From Floccularia luteovirens (lineage: Eukaryota > Basidiomycota > Agaricomycetes > Agaricales > Squamanitaceae), in contig VSJF01000003.1 of NCBI GenBank assembly GCA_009739215.1, positions 930,001 through 994,000 of the forward strand: a stretch of DNA of 64,000 nt, given 5' to 3'. The notes beneath the pieces are model-generated. The model was not told the DNA's origin. It searched no databases and worked only from the letters and a program-made list of their open reading frames with translations. The position numbers and the translations under genes were made by a program. Positions 1-12,737 of the stretch are shown piece after piece. The stretch's first letter is position 1, and each line of letters starts with the position of its first letter.

Positions 1-1360
1 GCTTATAAAAAGAGCATTGCTAACCTCTTATTAGACGTTTGAGGGTTTCAAAAGGACCACGATATCGTTCACCTGCTAAAGCTCGTTGTTGTACTTTCGT
101 TTTCACTCTGTCCTCAAATTAAGTAGAAGGAAAAAAAGTAAAAAGGTTGGTACTCACACATCAAGTGGATATATAAGAGCCCAAGAAGTAACCTGAATAG
201 CCAGAATCAGAAACTGGCATAAATAGTTGGAAAAACATTGTTGACCCCAGACACCGAACCGCAAACGAAGGGAACAAGAGATGATGGGATAGGTAGCCAC
301 GAAGGCGTGGGCCCTTGCTCCCCCGATCTTTGTCTCCCAAGTAAATGTCGCATACCGTCGTACTCGAGGAAATACAACGCTGTTCCCAAGGTATCCCGAA
401 CTAAGAAGTGATTATAAAGCGATTTACACAAGCGTTGTTGACTGGCTTACTAAAATGCAATCGGAAACCAGTATATAGACCCGCAAACCCATTAGCCCCA
501 TAAATTTCTTTCACTGCCTCGAGGGTTCCAGGAGGTTTCACTAAAGTAATGCCCTTTGTCGCTGCGATAGTGTATTCAAGTTGCCGGCGAACCTAGAATA
601 AATAGTTATAAGGACAATTATTATAGTGCCTAAAACTTAATAGACGAACCTTAACCAATTCGAATGCTGAAACTGGCATCAATACACAACTTTTCTCATG
701 ATAAAATTAACTTACGAGCACTTCCAAACGAGATTAAGGCTCCTGACATGGCGCCGCTTATGCCCCCTGTAAGGGAAACGTCGATGATGCTATCTCGACA
801 TAGAATATTGTTGTTTGCGAAATTCTCCTTGGTACGAGAATAGATTGTAAAGCTAGCAGCACCTGGTATTGTTATAGCGCATTTTTTGCACAAAAAGGTT
901 TCAAAAACTCACGGACAAACGAGATCGTCATAAGAGGGATCCACAGTCCACGATAAAAACCCATTATCCCCTCCTCACGGTACACCAGAGCAGCAAGCCT
1001 CGGAATAGTTATGTGCGCTTTTGTTGTCTGTAGCCTAGACTTGATAGAATCCAACTAAAAAAGCATAAGACATCTATTTGCACAAGAGCGGGGTCAACAT
1101 ACTGGGTAGCCTGCGAAAGTGGATACATAGCTGGCGGAGAGGGCACAGACCACCGCTTTGTTACCTACAAAGACCCAGGAAGTTATTAGAACAAAACAGT
1201 ACGTGTAACAATAGAAACAGCTACGTCGTAGGGCATCATTAAGAACAGCCGGGTCATACAAAGGGTTATATGTTCTGAAGAGTGTTAAAATTAAGATTTT
1301 TTGTGTTTTCTTTTTCATGAGAAAAGCAAGATGATTTGTAACGAACCTGTTTCCATCCAT
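1..1360 (-). CDS. Mitochondrial carrier family protein (C-terminus cut by window edge)
   Basis: An inner-membrane solute carrier of the SLC25 type; the substrate cannot be named. Spliced minus-strand exons carry carrier signature pieces in order: a first repeat ending at PLDSIKSRLQT near 1040 (the PX[DE]XX[KR] motif), a second with APFELVK near 660-770, and a third with YPLDV near 150-160 followed by KTKVQQRALAGERYRGPFETL. Each is the conserved end of an odd-numbered transmembrane helix, so three carrier repeats are partly visible. At least seven short exons are needed. The first in-frame ATG candidate is near 1360, but its join to the next exon is not clean in phase, so the start is uncertain. 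The last exon reaches a GT donor near position 12 and the gene continues beyond base 1. Confidence 0.8.
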
Positions 1361-1554
1361 AGAGCACAGATACTGTGCTGGCCCACAGTCCAGCTTCGTG
1401 CTTATGCACGACGAGAACAGAGGATTGTCAGACTGAAGAACAGAGAAAGTGGAAGTGAGGACAGAGATGGGTTGTGTTAACTCCGGATGTCCGAATCCGA
1501 ATCCGAAATCTAACTCAAAACGCGTTCTTTATTTATTTATTTAATTTATTTACT

Positions 1555-4500
1555 CTAAAACCCATCCACTCGCTTCTTCACTGTCTTTTTCTTCCCTCCA
1601 TACACTCCAGGAAGTATCTGCGTACTTGCCATTCCATCTTGTGAAAAATACCCTTGCGGTTGACTGCTAGGTCTACTGAACCCTTGAGATTGTGCATATG
1701 GTATGTTGCGCAAGTCGTATGATGGCACAGGTGTTAAAATAGTCCTGGAGGGAAATGATAGCAGGTGGGCGCTGAGCTTGGCTACTGAACGCGTCATGAT
1801 TTATTGTGACATCAGTAGCCATCTGTGGTGTCTTAAGCTTCATTTTCTGAGTTGTTTGCTCGTTGCTTGTCGCATCATATGGATCAAGATATCTGAACTC
1901 CTCAGGATCAGCTCCAACCTCCCAATCCTTCAGCAGGAGCCGCACTCCCATGGGAGGCATAGATTCTGTTTCCTCTCCATTTTCTTGCCGATATAAGTTT
2001 TCTTTGAATATTGGTCGAAGAAAACCAAAATTCACAGGAGGTGGTTCTCCGTGAAGAGAAAGTGCTTCGGTCATTGTCTCGAGGACTCTATTGCCATCGG
2101 TAGGCTTCTTAAATGGAGTACTAGAGTAAACATCACTTGACAATGCCAGATCTAGTACGAGTTGTTCGCGTGCTCGTGCTTCTCGTTTGACAGATCGCAT
2201 AGAGCGTTTTGGACTATCACCTAAATCATATTGGCGAAGATTTTCCAATAAGATTTTTGGATCGCTCTCGAAACCTTCATCAAGACATTTCAAAGTGTCG
2301 CCTATATTTCGGTGCCAGGAAGTATTTCCCTTCAACTGCGTAGACGATAGACGGCCTTGCATGAGTGCGTGGTATCCCTTGGTGGAATTTATGATGCTTC
2401 CTGTCAAAAAGTCTGCCCTCGACGCTTTCACCGGCTCTTCACCAGCACGAAATGCCAAGTCATAACTAAATACTGTGTTAACAGGTTTGACAGGCATGCA
2501 ATTATGATGATTTACGTTGTTAGCATGTGCTCCACAGGCTCATTAGAGCTATGCCAGAAAGAAGGGAGGTTATCTACCAGCTCAGAAACAGCCTCAGCAT
2601 TGGCGATTTCAGCGATTTCAACTTCTTTTTCATGGACCCGAAATATATCTTAGAAGATGTCATTTTTTAATACAAACGAGAGTTAGGAAAACTTACTGTC
2701 ATATATGGGGGAAATATCAATTTCGATTGCATCCTGGGAACCAAGCGGACCAGCATCAGGACGAAGTTTCGAAGCTTTCACTTCTAGCTCGTGGAGATTA
2801 GGAGATTTCTTAATGTCTATGGTGGTTTCCCATGATTCCGATAAAGATAGATCAAGGCAGTGTACACCTGTAAGTTCAGAAACTCTCAGTAGAGCAATCC
2901 CTTTGTTCGCATCCGAACTATATGGTAAGAATGCTTCTCCGCTGTGGGATTCATTTACCCCCCAGAAAGGATTCAGACAGTATGGATTGGCGTTAACGTG
3001 GACAAGGTGGTCATCTGAGCGGGAGACATCATAAACTGTCACTAATCCATTCCTTCTTGATGTTAAAAACGTAAGTGCTGGAAAAAAAGGTTTAATATGT
3101 CGCCAACGTGTAGAAGAAACAAAAACTATTCTCACGCCTTTCAAATTGCACTGTCTGTGTTTTTAGGTAACGATCATGTTGTCTTCCATGTTTCACTCCA
3201 AGTAGGGGTTTACCAAGATTCCTCGGGTCCAACCAAATTATTTGTTTTGTCGAACAAAGTCGTATAATATTATCTTCTTGAAGGTCCTCAATGGCAGTAA
3301 AAATTTCATCGGTTCCGACCAAGAATGATCCCGTAGTATTGTTTTCCTTGACACTGAATAAGTATAACTATAGCTAGATATCTAGACAAAGCACATACAC
3401 GGAGGTCAAGACGTTTCACATCTTTTCCAGAAAGTAGAAAGCAATCTAAATGAGTCGCGCCTCGAGAAATTCGCCAGAAGGGTCTTTGATCAAGGCTGCT
3501 ATCTGCGTTAGAGTAATGGAGATCCCTAGAAAGCAGGTATTTATCAGTATACATTGAGAATTGATGCTGAGCACATCATACATCGTCTTTTCCCCATTAG
3601 CAAAGCGACTGGTATATACGGAACCATGTTCATTAACTACGAGGGCTTGAAATGGACGGACAAAAAGGTTGACATCCAAGATTGCCTTGTTCCCAACGTC
3701 CATCGTTTCGATATCAGGGAGCTGGGTCACCAATGCCTCAGTGTTCGCAGTGTACTCTTTAAATTGACAGATGGCTGTAGAGCCGAATGTACGAATAGCA
3801 ATATATTCTCCTAACCAAAGACAAAAAGTTGGCAATGTCTGAATATTACATAGTGATATGTCCGCACCTTGTTGTCCTGCATGTTTGGATGAGATAATCT
3901 GCTGTATTGGTGTCCGTAAAGTCTTGCTAGCAACAGTAGAAGGTCTTATCACAAGTCCTTCGGTGCGTGTGCAATGAAAGGGAGATAAGTCTATTGAGGA
4001 TTAGATTCACCCCTCTTTTGGAAATTAATGAAATGCGAACTCAGTTCTTGGTTTGTCTCTCCCATCGCGAATGCTAAGAAACCCTTCATTGTTCCCGATG
4101 TTTCTTCACGCTTGTGAATCACTTCAAGGATATTTCTAACATGAGGGTCGAATATTGCGAGCTCGCGTGAATATGCGGTATCCTTTGCGATGTACTCTCT
4201 GAGTAGTTCTCCATTGATGTCTACATCTGGTAGATATGTTCTGATAAAATTAGCCTATGGAATATTGTTTAAGAACAAGGTGCTGCCGGACAGCAGTATG
4301 AATTGGGCTCACGCTACGTTCTGCTCGCTGTAAATCCGTTGAGCGTGGTATATGCAAAGGAGGGGAACGTGTTGCAGGGAAAACAGAGATACGTTTGCCG
4401 ACATAATATCGTTTCGAACTCTCTTTTGCATGATTTAGACAACATATCAGATCAAAGGAAAGGTTATGTACCATCACTTGTAGAGTTTACAACAGATGTC

Positions 4501-4664
4501 CAATTAAAACGGCCGTTCTTTTCAACAAGGGTGACGGCGCCGAAAGAGCCTATCTCGACGGAATGATAATTACCGTCTGGTGCTCCTGCTGATTTTCCTT
4601 TCTGTTTTCTTTTGTGAATGGTACCGACATCTCTGTTTCTATCATCGGACGGCCAGAACTCCAT
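1555..4664 (-). CDS. RRN6: RRN6-like RNA polymerase I core factor subunit
   Basis: Likely the Rrn6/TAF1C subunit of the core factor that recruits RNA polymerase I to the rDNA promoter in the nucleolus. The start is the ATG at 4664 (MEFWPSDDRNRD), the first in-frame ATG; further upstream only a TTG is available. The N-terminal and middle parts contain scattered WD/beta-propeller-like strands. The most telling part is the C-terminal half. It has PPMGVRLLLKDWEVGADP followed by an acidic, Ser/Gln-rich tail ending in GGKKKTVKKRVDGF, the Lys-rich terminus followed by GF that is typical of fungal Rrn6. Several introns interrupt the gene. It is head-to-head with the uL3m gene, with 149 bp between the two ATGs. 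Identification rests on motif memory, not on a search. Confidence 0.72.
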
Positions 4665-4813
4665 TCCATTAGAAAGAAAGGTGATTGAGTAGATGTGGTT
4701 ATCAATGAGGTGACGGATCAAATGTAGCTTTGCAAATCCTAAAATTTGAAGTCCGCAATAATTTTTGTGGTTTACACCAAGTTAGCTTAACTTGTGTTTT
4801 CGTCGCCCAACAT

Positions 4814-5989
4814 ATGTTCCGTCTTTCGGTCAACGGTGCCCACCGGCCAACATTGTTCTATCCCCTGCGATTCTTGCACTCTTCTGTCTCTACAAATGCT
4901 TCCCCACAAACAACCAACACCACAACAGCAGTACCGCCTACTGACCTTAAATGGTCTCCGAACTCAATACGAACGGGCCTTATTGCGCGCAAACGCGGAA
5001 TGACAGCAATGTGGAATGACCAGGGCGTGAGGTTTCCAGTTACAGTACTTCAGGTGTGACTTCATCTCCGTAACTTTCGAATGTTACTTTCAATAACGAC
5101 GTACTAGCTCGAAAATTGTCAAGTTACGGCGAACATCCGAACTGTCCGAAGAAATCATACAGAATATCATGCTGTGCAGGTTGCAGCTTCAGATAGACCA
5201 GCAAAAACAACTACGCGGCAGATGTCAGGCCATTTCAAAATGGCTAATGTCCCTCCAAAGCGCATTGTAAAGGAGTTTCCAGTCACACCCGACGCGCATA
5301 TTCCCGTTGGTATGTCTCGTATATGTATTTGGGGTTATATCATACTTATCACATTAGTTTAGGTACTACATTATCCGCAGTTCACTTTGTACCTGGCCAG
5401 TTCGTCGATGTTGTTGCCAACTCGTATGTTGCGTCATACTTAATCATTCATTTGAAAGGCACTCATCGTTTCATTATAGAATCGGTAAAGGTTTCCAGGG
5501 AGGAATGAAGCGTTGGGGTTTCCACGGTCTGGCAGCCAGCCATGGTGTTTCCGTCTCACATAGGTCATCTGGTTCAACCGGGCAGCATCAGGTACTATGA
5601 ATACTTTACTGTCTTTCTTACTTTCTAATATTAGTCTCAAGGATCCTGGTAGAGTTTTTCCTGGAAAGAAAATGGCTGGTCGTACGGGAAATACACGAAT
5701 TACTACTCAAAACCTCTCGGTAGTCCGTGTCGACACCAGCCTTGACCTTATCTTCGTCAAAGGTGCAGTCCCTGGTGTAGACAACGCACAAGTTCTTATA
5801 CGCGACGCGAAGAAGAAAATGGTGGCCATTGGAAGTCACAATCATGCCAAGGGCTTGTTTGAGAAGGTGCTTCCAAAGGGTGTGGATGATCTTCCTTTCC
5901 CGGCGGGTACAGCAGAGCTAGCTAAGAGTTTACCTCCTATCATCGAGGCGCCATCGTATAGACGAAGTCCATTCACTCCTCCAGAATAG
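4814..5989 (+). CDS. MRPL9: Mitochondrial large-subunit ribosomal protein uL3m
   Basis: Mitochondrial homologue of bacterial ribosomal protein L3. The first 30 residues are basic and hydroxylated ([12 protein letters not shown], then RFLHSS), a matrix-targeting presequence. The L3 body follows: [17 protein letters not shown], then [13 protein letters not shown], the glycine-rich [15 protein letters not shown] loop that reaches toward the peptidyl-transferase centre, then [12 protein letters not shown] and a final strand with VKGAVPGV. The start is the ATG at 4814; an upstream in-frame extension lacks targeting character. About four short introns are needed (for example near 5056, 5312, 5424 and 5595). 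The gene is divergent from the RRN6-like gene, and the 149 bp between them must hold both promoters. Confidence 0.9.
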
Positions 5990-6205
5990 TTAATTCAAAG
6001 ATTTATGCCACCTAATTTCCAAATGAATCATCAAATATGTTTAGTTATTTATTAGCGGCCCGGCTGTTGATCCCCATTGGTCATTGTAACAGTTGCCCAT
6101 GAACGTGCCATACTCAACACAGACATTGCTGTTAAGCTTTACGGTCATTTTACTTCGTTAAGTATACAGAATCTACGCTAAAGTCTTGCACTTTCATCGT
6201 GTTAC

Positions 6206-7305
6206 ATGAACCTGGTTGTTTGCATCAGACCTTATGCCAAATTCTTCAAACGAAAATCGTCAGGTCAATGGTCTTCTGCATACCCTGAGGTGAATAACCC
6301 CATTTTCTGTCAAATTACTAGTCATAAAATATTTACCGAACACAAATTAGAGGCGAACAGTTCCGCCATGAGCAAAACATCCGGAATTCACGATCACATC
6401 TAACTACATCTTTCAACCGCAGCACACCAACGCTTCCTGCAGGACTTGCCGGGCCGGACTATTATCTGTCCTCAGATAGACCACAAATACCAGGAAGCCA
6501 AGCTAGCTCAGTGACGTTGCGGTCTACAGTTGCTGGTCCTGTGCCACCAAAGAGTTGGACACAGCCAGACAACACCAGGCAGGATCATCGTACAACATCA
6601 TCTTGGCGTGCTGAAGCATTATCGCTCTTGTTCTCCCAACTGCACGCAAAGTCGGCCACACTGGTTCCCCCACTGTCAATACTTTGCTTGCAGGATCTGG
6701 TATCGACCCATACGAGTGCGGAGCTCAGTGACGAAATTATCCCGCATGTCCCGCCCCATCTGCGTCGTGATCTAATCCGACACTCTGCCGTGCATTCTCC
6801 TCTACCAAGCGTTAAACTTTATCCGTTGTTCGAGCCGGACGGACATGTAGATGGGGAAATCCTCATAGTCGGGCCGGGTGTGTCACTCAAAGCGAAGCAT
6901 TTCAGTAAAAGTTCACCCCATGTTAGCCAAATGGATATGGATTGGGAAAATGACCACCTCGCACCGAAGCCTTTGCAGACGCTTATTTTACTCTCGACTC
7001 ATGTGCATCTGAAAGTGCTACGAACCTTTCCCGCAACGATCACACACCTAGGTTTAATCAACCTACTTTCCCCTGTTGCTCTTCACGGACTACCAGCGAT
7101 CTGTCCATTGCTCGTTTTCCTTGATCTCTCTTACAATCTTTGGTTAAGTGGTACGTGGGTTGATTCAGAGGACACTCTGGACCGTGTGGATTGGAAAAAA
7201 TGGAGATATTTGAATGTACTTGGATTTAGGGAATGTTACATTCGTGATGGCATGTTAGAAAAACTCAATAAAGGTAGGTGGGACAATGTGTTAGTGGTGC
7301 AGTAA
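6206..7305 (+). CDS. Conserved basidiomycete protein with LRR-like segment
   Basis: Function unknown. The main exon (about 6443-7305) is open for about 290 codons. It contains a stretch resembling leucine-rich repeats near its end, ITHLGLINLL, then FLDLSYNLWLSGTW, then YLNVLGFRECYI. I recognise the general look of a family common in mushroom genomes, but no enzyme or binding motif. The long frame has no ATG at its start, so a short first exon is proposed: ATG at 6206 (MNLVVCIRPYAKFFKRKSS), donor at 6264 and acceptor at 6442, which keeps frame and gives GLAGPDYYLSS. The 179-nt intron is longer than its neighbours, so this start is uncertain. Basic N-terminal residues could suggest mitochondrial targeting, but this is weak. 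Confidence 0.6.
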
Positions 7306-7527
7306 TTTCTCTGATACAAATAACATTTGAAACTTGAAAAATGCAAACATGCAACTCACAGTGTGATTAAGTTATAACTCTCCACAAAAACTTGATGATC
7401 TACGGCAAAGCACTAATCATACAGTACGCAATGGGTTGCTGGTGTGTCTCATCCATATTACTACTTCAGATCCAAAAACTGCTGCAAGTCGAAAACCGGA
7501 ACAACCTAGAAGGAGTATTAGGAATTA

Positions 7528-8777
7528 CTATAAATCCTCACAAGAAAAACTTGCCTCATTATTTTCAGTGGCTTTCGTAGGTTCTGAAGACTTGGTGATC
7601 GTTGGAGGGAGGAGCACTCCAGGTCGAGCTTTCACTCCAGAGAGGTGGGCAGAGCGCCATAGTACATCGGTATACCGGGCGATCAGTTCAATCGAAGAGA
7701 TAACCGGATTTCCTGTTCTATCTATTTAAAATGCAAGTTCAACCACCATTTCGAAACAGAAGAGGTTCATCCAGACTTTTACTTACGTAGTATTGCACGG
7801 TTTACCTGATCTGCAACGGCCTCTCGTCTTTCCATTGTAAGATATTTGGATATTGAACTTGTTTCCGGCACCCTATACGCAAGTAGTCCACCAACATTCT
7901 CTAGCTCTTTCAAATAGGTAGCGCGATCTACTGGGTCAGGCAAGGAACTCGCGAGTGCATATAATTTTTGTGCTCTGGAGAGAAGGGCAGCAGTTGGTTG
8001 TTCCATGCTGTCATACATTTCATCTCCATCGTCATCATCATCGTCATCGTCATCATCAAATTCATCTACATCAATAAGATCCTCTTCATCTGCTACCAGT
8101 TTATCTGCTCCACTTGGTTCCATATCAACGTCCCTTCGTGAGGGCATTTCTAGTGGCCTGGTCCGACATGCCTCGCTAAATGCCAAAATGCGAAGGTTGA
8201 GGGAAAGGTGAAGAGGTTCTACAGATGTATGCGAAACATATTCCATATTGTTCGCCGCTGACCGTGTCGGTGTCGCCGGAACATCGGAAGAGTACCGGTT
8301 CTGGTCTGATTCTGCAAGTACGGACGGGAAGTATTTGTTTAGGAGGTCCGTCGCATTATCCACACGTCCCGAGAGAATTTCCCGGCGGATCTCTACAAAG
8401 CAACGGACGGTTAGGTGGTTGCAGATTTGAATGGCAGAAGGGCTAACAGAGTGCATAACGCATACATACCTTCACGGAGCTCTACAAGTTTGAGGGAGGC
8501 TTCAGAGAGGAGTACTGAGTCTGAATCATCCGCTGCTGGGATAATCTCGTCGCCATCTGCATCTAGGTGTCGGACAGTGCTGTCTTTAGCAAACGCCCTT
8601 GCAGTTCGCGAGTAACAACTATGGCATAAGTAGTCTATTACGAGGGACCGCTAGGAACACAGGAGTGAGTAGCCGCATACATCGAAATTTCACAAACACC
8701 CATACCAGACAAGGAGTCGGGTTTGCAAGTATAGCATTCAATGCTTTGTTCTGGGGCTGCTTGTTTATGGTAGCCAT
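7528..8777 (-). CDS. LisH-CTLH-CRA domain protein (RanBPM/GID-complex type)
   Basis: Likely a member of the RanBP9/10-GID family that scaffolds the GID/CTLH ubiquitin ligase. From the ATG at 8777 a short exon encodes MATINKQPQNKALNAILANP. After an intron comes a LisH motif (VIDYLCHSCYSRTARAFAKD). A CTLH segment follows near 8460-8330 (VEIRREILSGRVDNATDLLNKYFP), then the CRA region with LRILAFSEACR. A run of eleven Asp, encoded by a GAT/GAC microsatellite at 8025-8070, splits the CRA region. The last exon (stop at 7528) carries IELIARYTDVLWRSAH and VKARPGVLLPP. There is no SPRY domain upstream, unlike RanBP9 or yeast Gid1, so this is either a short paralogue or a Gid8-like form with an acidic insert. 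Three introns are inferred. Confidence 0.75.
8025..8070. repeat. GAT/ATC trinucleotide microsatellite (coding)
   Basis: A run of ATC/GTC triplets that encodes the poly-Asp tract of the LisH-CTLH-CRA protein on the minus strand. The opposite strand reads as poly-Ser, which is a shadow. Confidence 0.85.
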
Positions 8778-9043
8778 TGTATCACAGATGCTTTAGAAAC
8801 GGGTGGCTATCGTGGACAGCAATGGGGCCAACCAGTAGAAGATGGAGACGAGTTCATAAGATTTCTACCGCGGACATTCAATTATGGATATTTCTAGATA
8901 TAGCATCCGCATCGCCCTCAATCATTGTTATAATAGCATCCTCATTGTACTTGCGAATAAAAGAATGACAATAATTCTTCTCGATCCCGGGTGTAAAAAA
9001 CTACTAACTCGTGGTCTGATCTATGCTATGCTAATGGCAGCAG

Positions 9044-10616
9044 TCACGGGCAATACCCATCCATAATACTAATCAAAACCCAGCAGTTGCCCACGACATA
9101 GATCAAGCTCCGGATCCACAATCCAAAAAAGGTGTTGTCACCTAAGAATTCGAGTTTATATGCTTCACCGAGCCATAGTGCCTGGGTGCCAATCCACACT
9201 AATATACAGGTTATCGCTCGTTGGCGGGAGATCGACAATTTTGGAAGGAGAAGTGGTAAAAGAAGCAGATACCAAAGGAAATACTGCAGATCCAGGTTAT
9301 ATCGTAGAGAACAGATGAACAGAAAGAGATGCCGCGTACTTGTGAGGTGCATACTTTGTTAAAAATGACAAAAACACACGTCTGAATAAACCAAGTGAAT
9401 ACGAGGTCATCACTTCTCCTTCCAAAAAGTAGACCTGTTCCTAATACAAGCATCATTTGTGGCACAAAGCTGGTCAAAGGCGACCGCAAAACTCGGCTCC
9501 ATAGGCTGATCTGTATCTTGTCCGAGGATCCAATGAGAGACGGGTAAGTTAGATACGTAAGATAAAAATATGGAGAGAAGTTGTGCCTATGGTCCAGCCG
9601 GTGAAGATGATATAGATATGATTCATACAAAAACGGATATCCCCAACTATTTCTGTGTTAATAAAAAAAAAATCAATCCGCTGATGAAACACATACATAG
9701 CATAACACCCCGCGCCAAGGGCACCAAATGTACAAGAACTGAGGACCCCAAACTTGATTGTGTTCCAATTAATCAATGCCTTAATTAATCCATCACGGAC
9801 CCGGACCTTGGGAGAAGTACCAACGACGCCAAGGCATGCCAAAACGTATATGACAGGGTATATTTTCCAATGCGTACTGACACCTAGAAGTATGGCTGCA
9901 GTGTTCCACCTTTTCTTCAGTACAGCATGTAATGCCAGCAATACTAAAAGCGAAAGTATTGCTTCCGATGAACCACGCGTCGATATTGAAAACACGAGGG
10001 GGTTGAGAAGGTGGAACGCGCTGTAAAATGCCGCTTGTCTCTTCAAAGACACAATTTGTGATACTGTCACTTGAGTTGGATCTCCACTTCTACCCCACTT
10101 CTTCTTGACGCTGGGGAGCACGTCATGCAAAAGGAGATTGTATATCAATCCCCCATTGATCACATCGCAGGCGGCAAAGAGGTATTTTCCAAACGAAGGA
10201 TGAAGCCAAATATTTGGTGTAAGAAAAACTGCGAGAAGTGGTGTGTACCGGTAGGTTGCACGACTGTAAGGGCTAATGTTCAAATGAGGAGGATGTGCGT
10301 GAATTGTTTCTCAGTTCAAGTCCGACAGAATGAAGTAGGGAAGCACATACTCTCCGAAGTCAATTGAGTGTCCGAATATCTGTTTTGCGGGGCCTTGGGC
10401 GTGATTAGTGCCTTCTGAGCCTGGACGGAGCAAGAAGCGTGCAGCATCAGTGAAGACGAGATAATCGACGTCTGTGTACTTGACTAATGAATGCGAATCA
10501 TGCCATTCACTATATAATATGAGTACCACGCGAATGATAATTGAGAAGGCCAGAACATTGCGAATGGAGAACACTGAGGGTATGGATGAGGTGATGGTGG
10601 TGGATGAAGAACTCAT
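9044..10616 (-). CDS. GPI14: GPI mannosyltransferase 1 (PIG-M)
   Basis: Adds the first alpha-1,4 mannose from dolichol-phosphate-mannose to the GPI precursor in the ER lumen. Starting at the ATG at 10616, a Ser/Thr-rich N-terminus leads to TM helix 1 (VLAFSIIIRVVLILY). The luminal YTDVDYLVFTDAARF follows, containing the DXD motif of GT-C enzymes. Further hallmarks are SRATYRYTPLLA, STRGSSEAIL, HWKIYPVIY, HNFSPYFY and FNKVCTSQ-YFLWYL, the last joined across an intron, all characteristic of PIG-M. The C-terminus has the expected KLEFLGDNTFFGLW segment and stops at 9044. About four introns are present. Many hydrophobic segments agree with a polytopic ER protein. Confidence 0.93.
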
Positions 10617-10905
10617 AGCGTCATCGCGTGGCCAAATGTGTAAACTTTGATTTCGGACATACGTGGCTACGAAATTATTGTCGTGTAATTAACACAATAC
10701 TGGATATACAAATGTTACATGCAAAAACTATGGCGTTAGGTATGTAAATGGGATATGTCGTGACAACTCTATGGAATAACGGACAAAAGTCCGAAGCAAA
10801 AGCAAAGCAAATACACAATACGCCACCCCCAGTCTCCGCGATTGCATATAGTAATAGCTACAAGGAACGGATTAACCAAAGTTAATATTAACATCAACTT
10901 CCGAT

Positions 10906-12737
10906 CTATGGCGTGGTATTGCGTGGACGGGACGTTCGACCTCTCGGCTCCGCCGCGGGGTCGTTTGCCGTTTGGTTAAGTATCCGCCGATGAGCTGCCA
11001 AAGCATCACCGGCTAACAGACCATCTTCTTCACCAGCAAACTTGTTATTATGTCCACCTAGCCGACGTAAGCGAGGTCGGTAGATGAATGACTGAGTGAC
11101 AATCGTCACATCAAACAAGAGTGTTCCGGCGCTTCCTAGTAGGTAACTGTGTAGTTGTAAGGATATTGATCAGTGATTGCATTGGTGTATAGGAGAAGGG
11201 GCGTACGGAATACTCTCTCGAAGGAATTTTATAGATGCCGGAGGTGGTTGGTGGAGGTTGGGGGATGAGAGAATAGATGATACGTAGAAGGTATTACCGA
11301 GAAACGCAAAAACGAATAAATACATGGAAAGGCCCTGCAATAGAAGCTAAGTCAAACGGATCAAAGGAGACATCAAGGACGGGTACATACCTCAACAGAC
11401 TTCCGTCCGTACTGCGGTGTAATGGCTTTATTAGTTAAAATATTATGAATATTAAAGCAGCAGGGCACGTACGTTTTTCCATATTTGAGGTAGTCGGGAT
11501 GTGAGGTATAGTAAAGTGCATAACCAAGCGAAAAATCGTCCCAAAATCTGCCGATTTGATCTTGGGTGTGAAGTGACAGACGAGTCTTCTGAAGTTGATG
11601 GTATCGTCACGGAATTAAGGTATTCTAATTGGTTCGTATGTGATAGTGAATCAGTGTGGATAGTCAAAAAAGCTGGCGTTGTTTCCGAAAAATGAAGATT
11701 GTTGTTCGTAGTGAAAGGTATACTGCCCACACTTGTAACTTTGTTACCGGCAAGCGTACCCATGCCACTACTCATGAACCCAAAACTTAGAAGTGCAAAT
11801 ACACCGAAAAAGGCCACGATAGTGCCTTTCTTACTTGAACGCGACTCCCGCTGACTCACAGTTCCGATTGGCTCTGTATGTAGCTGTGTCGCAGTTTCAA
11901 GTTCGCGGTGCACAGGGCGGCCACGCTCGTGGGCCGCTGATGACTCTATTGGAGATAAGGGCTGGATACTAGCTGTAGTCGCCCTGTATGATGGTCCGAT
12001 ACTTGCGGTCCTTGCTCCATAGCGCTCAGTGCTCCATGAAATCCCCCCTTGCGCATTATTATCTGGATGGGAATTAATGGGAGGCAGTTTCTCCTGCTGT
12101 GCAGCCATCATTTCCGCGGCAGCAACATCAACAAGTACTGAGGTCATAGTGCGATACTGAGATGCGCTTCTGTCACGCGAGAATGCCGGGGAGCTTGCAG
12201 ATCGAATCGGAGCATAAACGCGAGCCTCCAGAGGTGGCATCGGTTTATGGTAGTAGTATGCGTACTGGATGACGATCATCAAGTCTACGCTGACGAAATA
12301 TGTAGCCAGCCATGTCTAAGAAGTCAATGAGTATTGTAAGCTAACTTTCGGAGGTAGAGGGACGGACATACTTGAAATGGAAGCTGATGCGTAAGAATAC
12401 AGCCCACGAGGTTCGAGACGTCTCCTACAAGCCGAGTGACGTGAATAGCGGCGGCAATAAAGACTCAGATTGAAAACGTACCCAGTAGCCAATTGGCAAG
12501 GAATGGTAATGAGAGACCCTCACAAGATTGACGGCGGAAGTTTTCTATGACCTGACTGGAAGGGACGATAAGAAGGCGAGGAAAACAGAATGATTTGATG
12601 TCGGACGACGTGTTTCGCTGTGAGTCACATGGAATAACAAAAAAAAAAAAAAGAAATACTAACGGAAATTGAGCACCAAGCCAACAAGCTATTGAAGCAA
12701 GGCCACAGAGGTCACTAAAAGAAGAGGCGCCCAACAT
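10906..12737 (-). CDS. PQ-loop repeat vacuolar membrane protein (YPQ/PQLC2-like)
   Basis: A seven-helix PQ-loop protein, probably exporting basic amino acids from the vacuole. With the start at the ATG at 12737 (MLGASSFSDLCGLASIACW), the join 12664/12555 gives an intact first motif, QFPQVIENFRRQSCEGLS. TM segments follow, ending in LMMIVIQYAYYYH. A long hydrophilic, Ser/Thr-rich cytosolic loop of about 180 residues comes next, then TM (VAFFGVFALLSFGF), then the second PQ loop, LTSRLPQIWKN. The final exon has LLFDVTIVTQSFIYRP and an Arg-rich tail. Both PQ dipeptides are present. An alternative upstream start at 12830 would add a hydrophobic 30-residue extension; I prefer 12737 because it fits the family N-terminus. 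Confidence 0.85.

Noticed and set aside
7392..7729. Plus-strand frames over the end of the CTLH gene
   Set aside because: They lie antisense to the C-terminal exon of the LisH-CTLH-CRA gene, which matches its family; these are shadows.
8005..8211. Poly-Ser protein on the plus strand
   Set aside because: Reverse reading of the poly-Asp microsatellite; no independent evidence.
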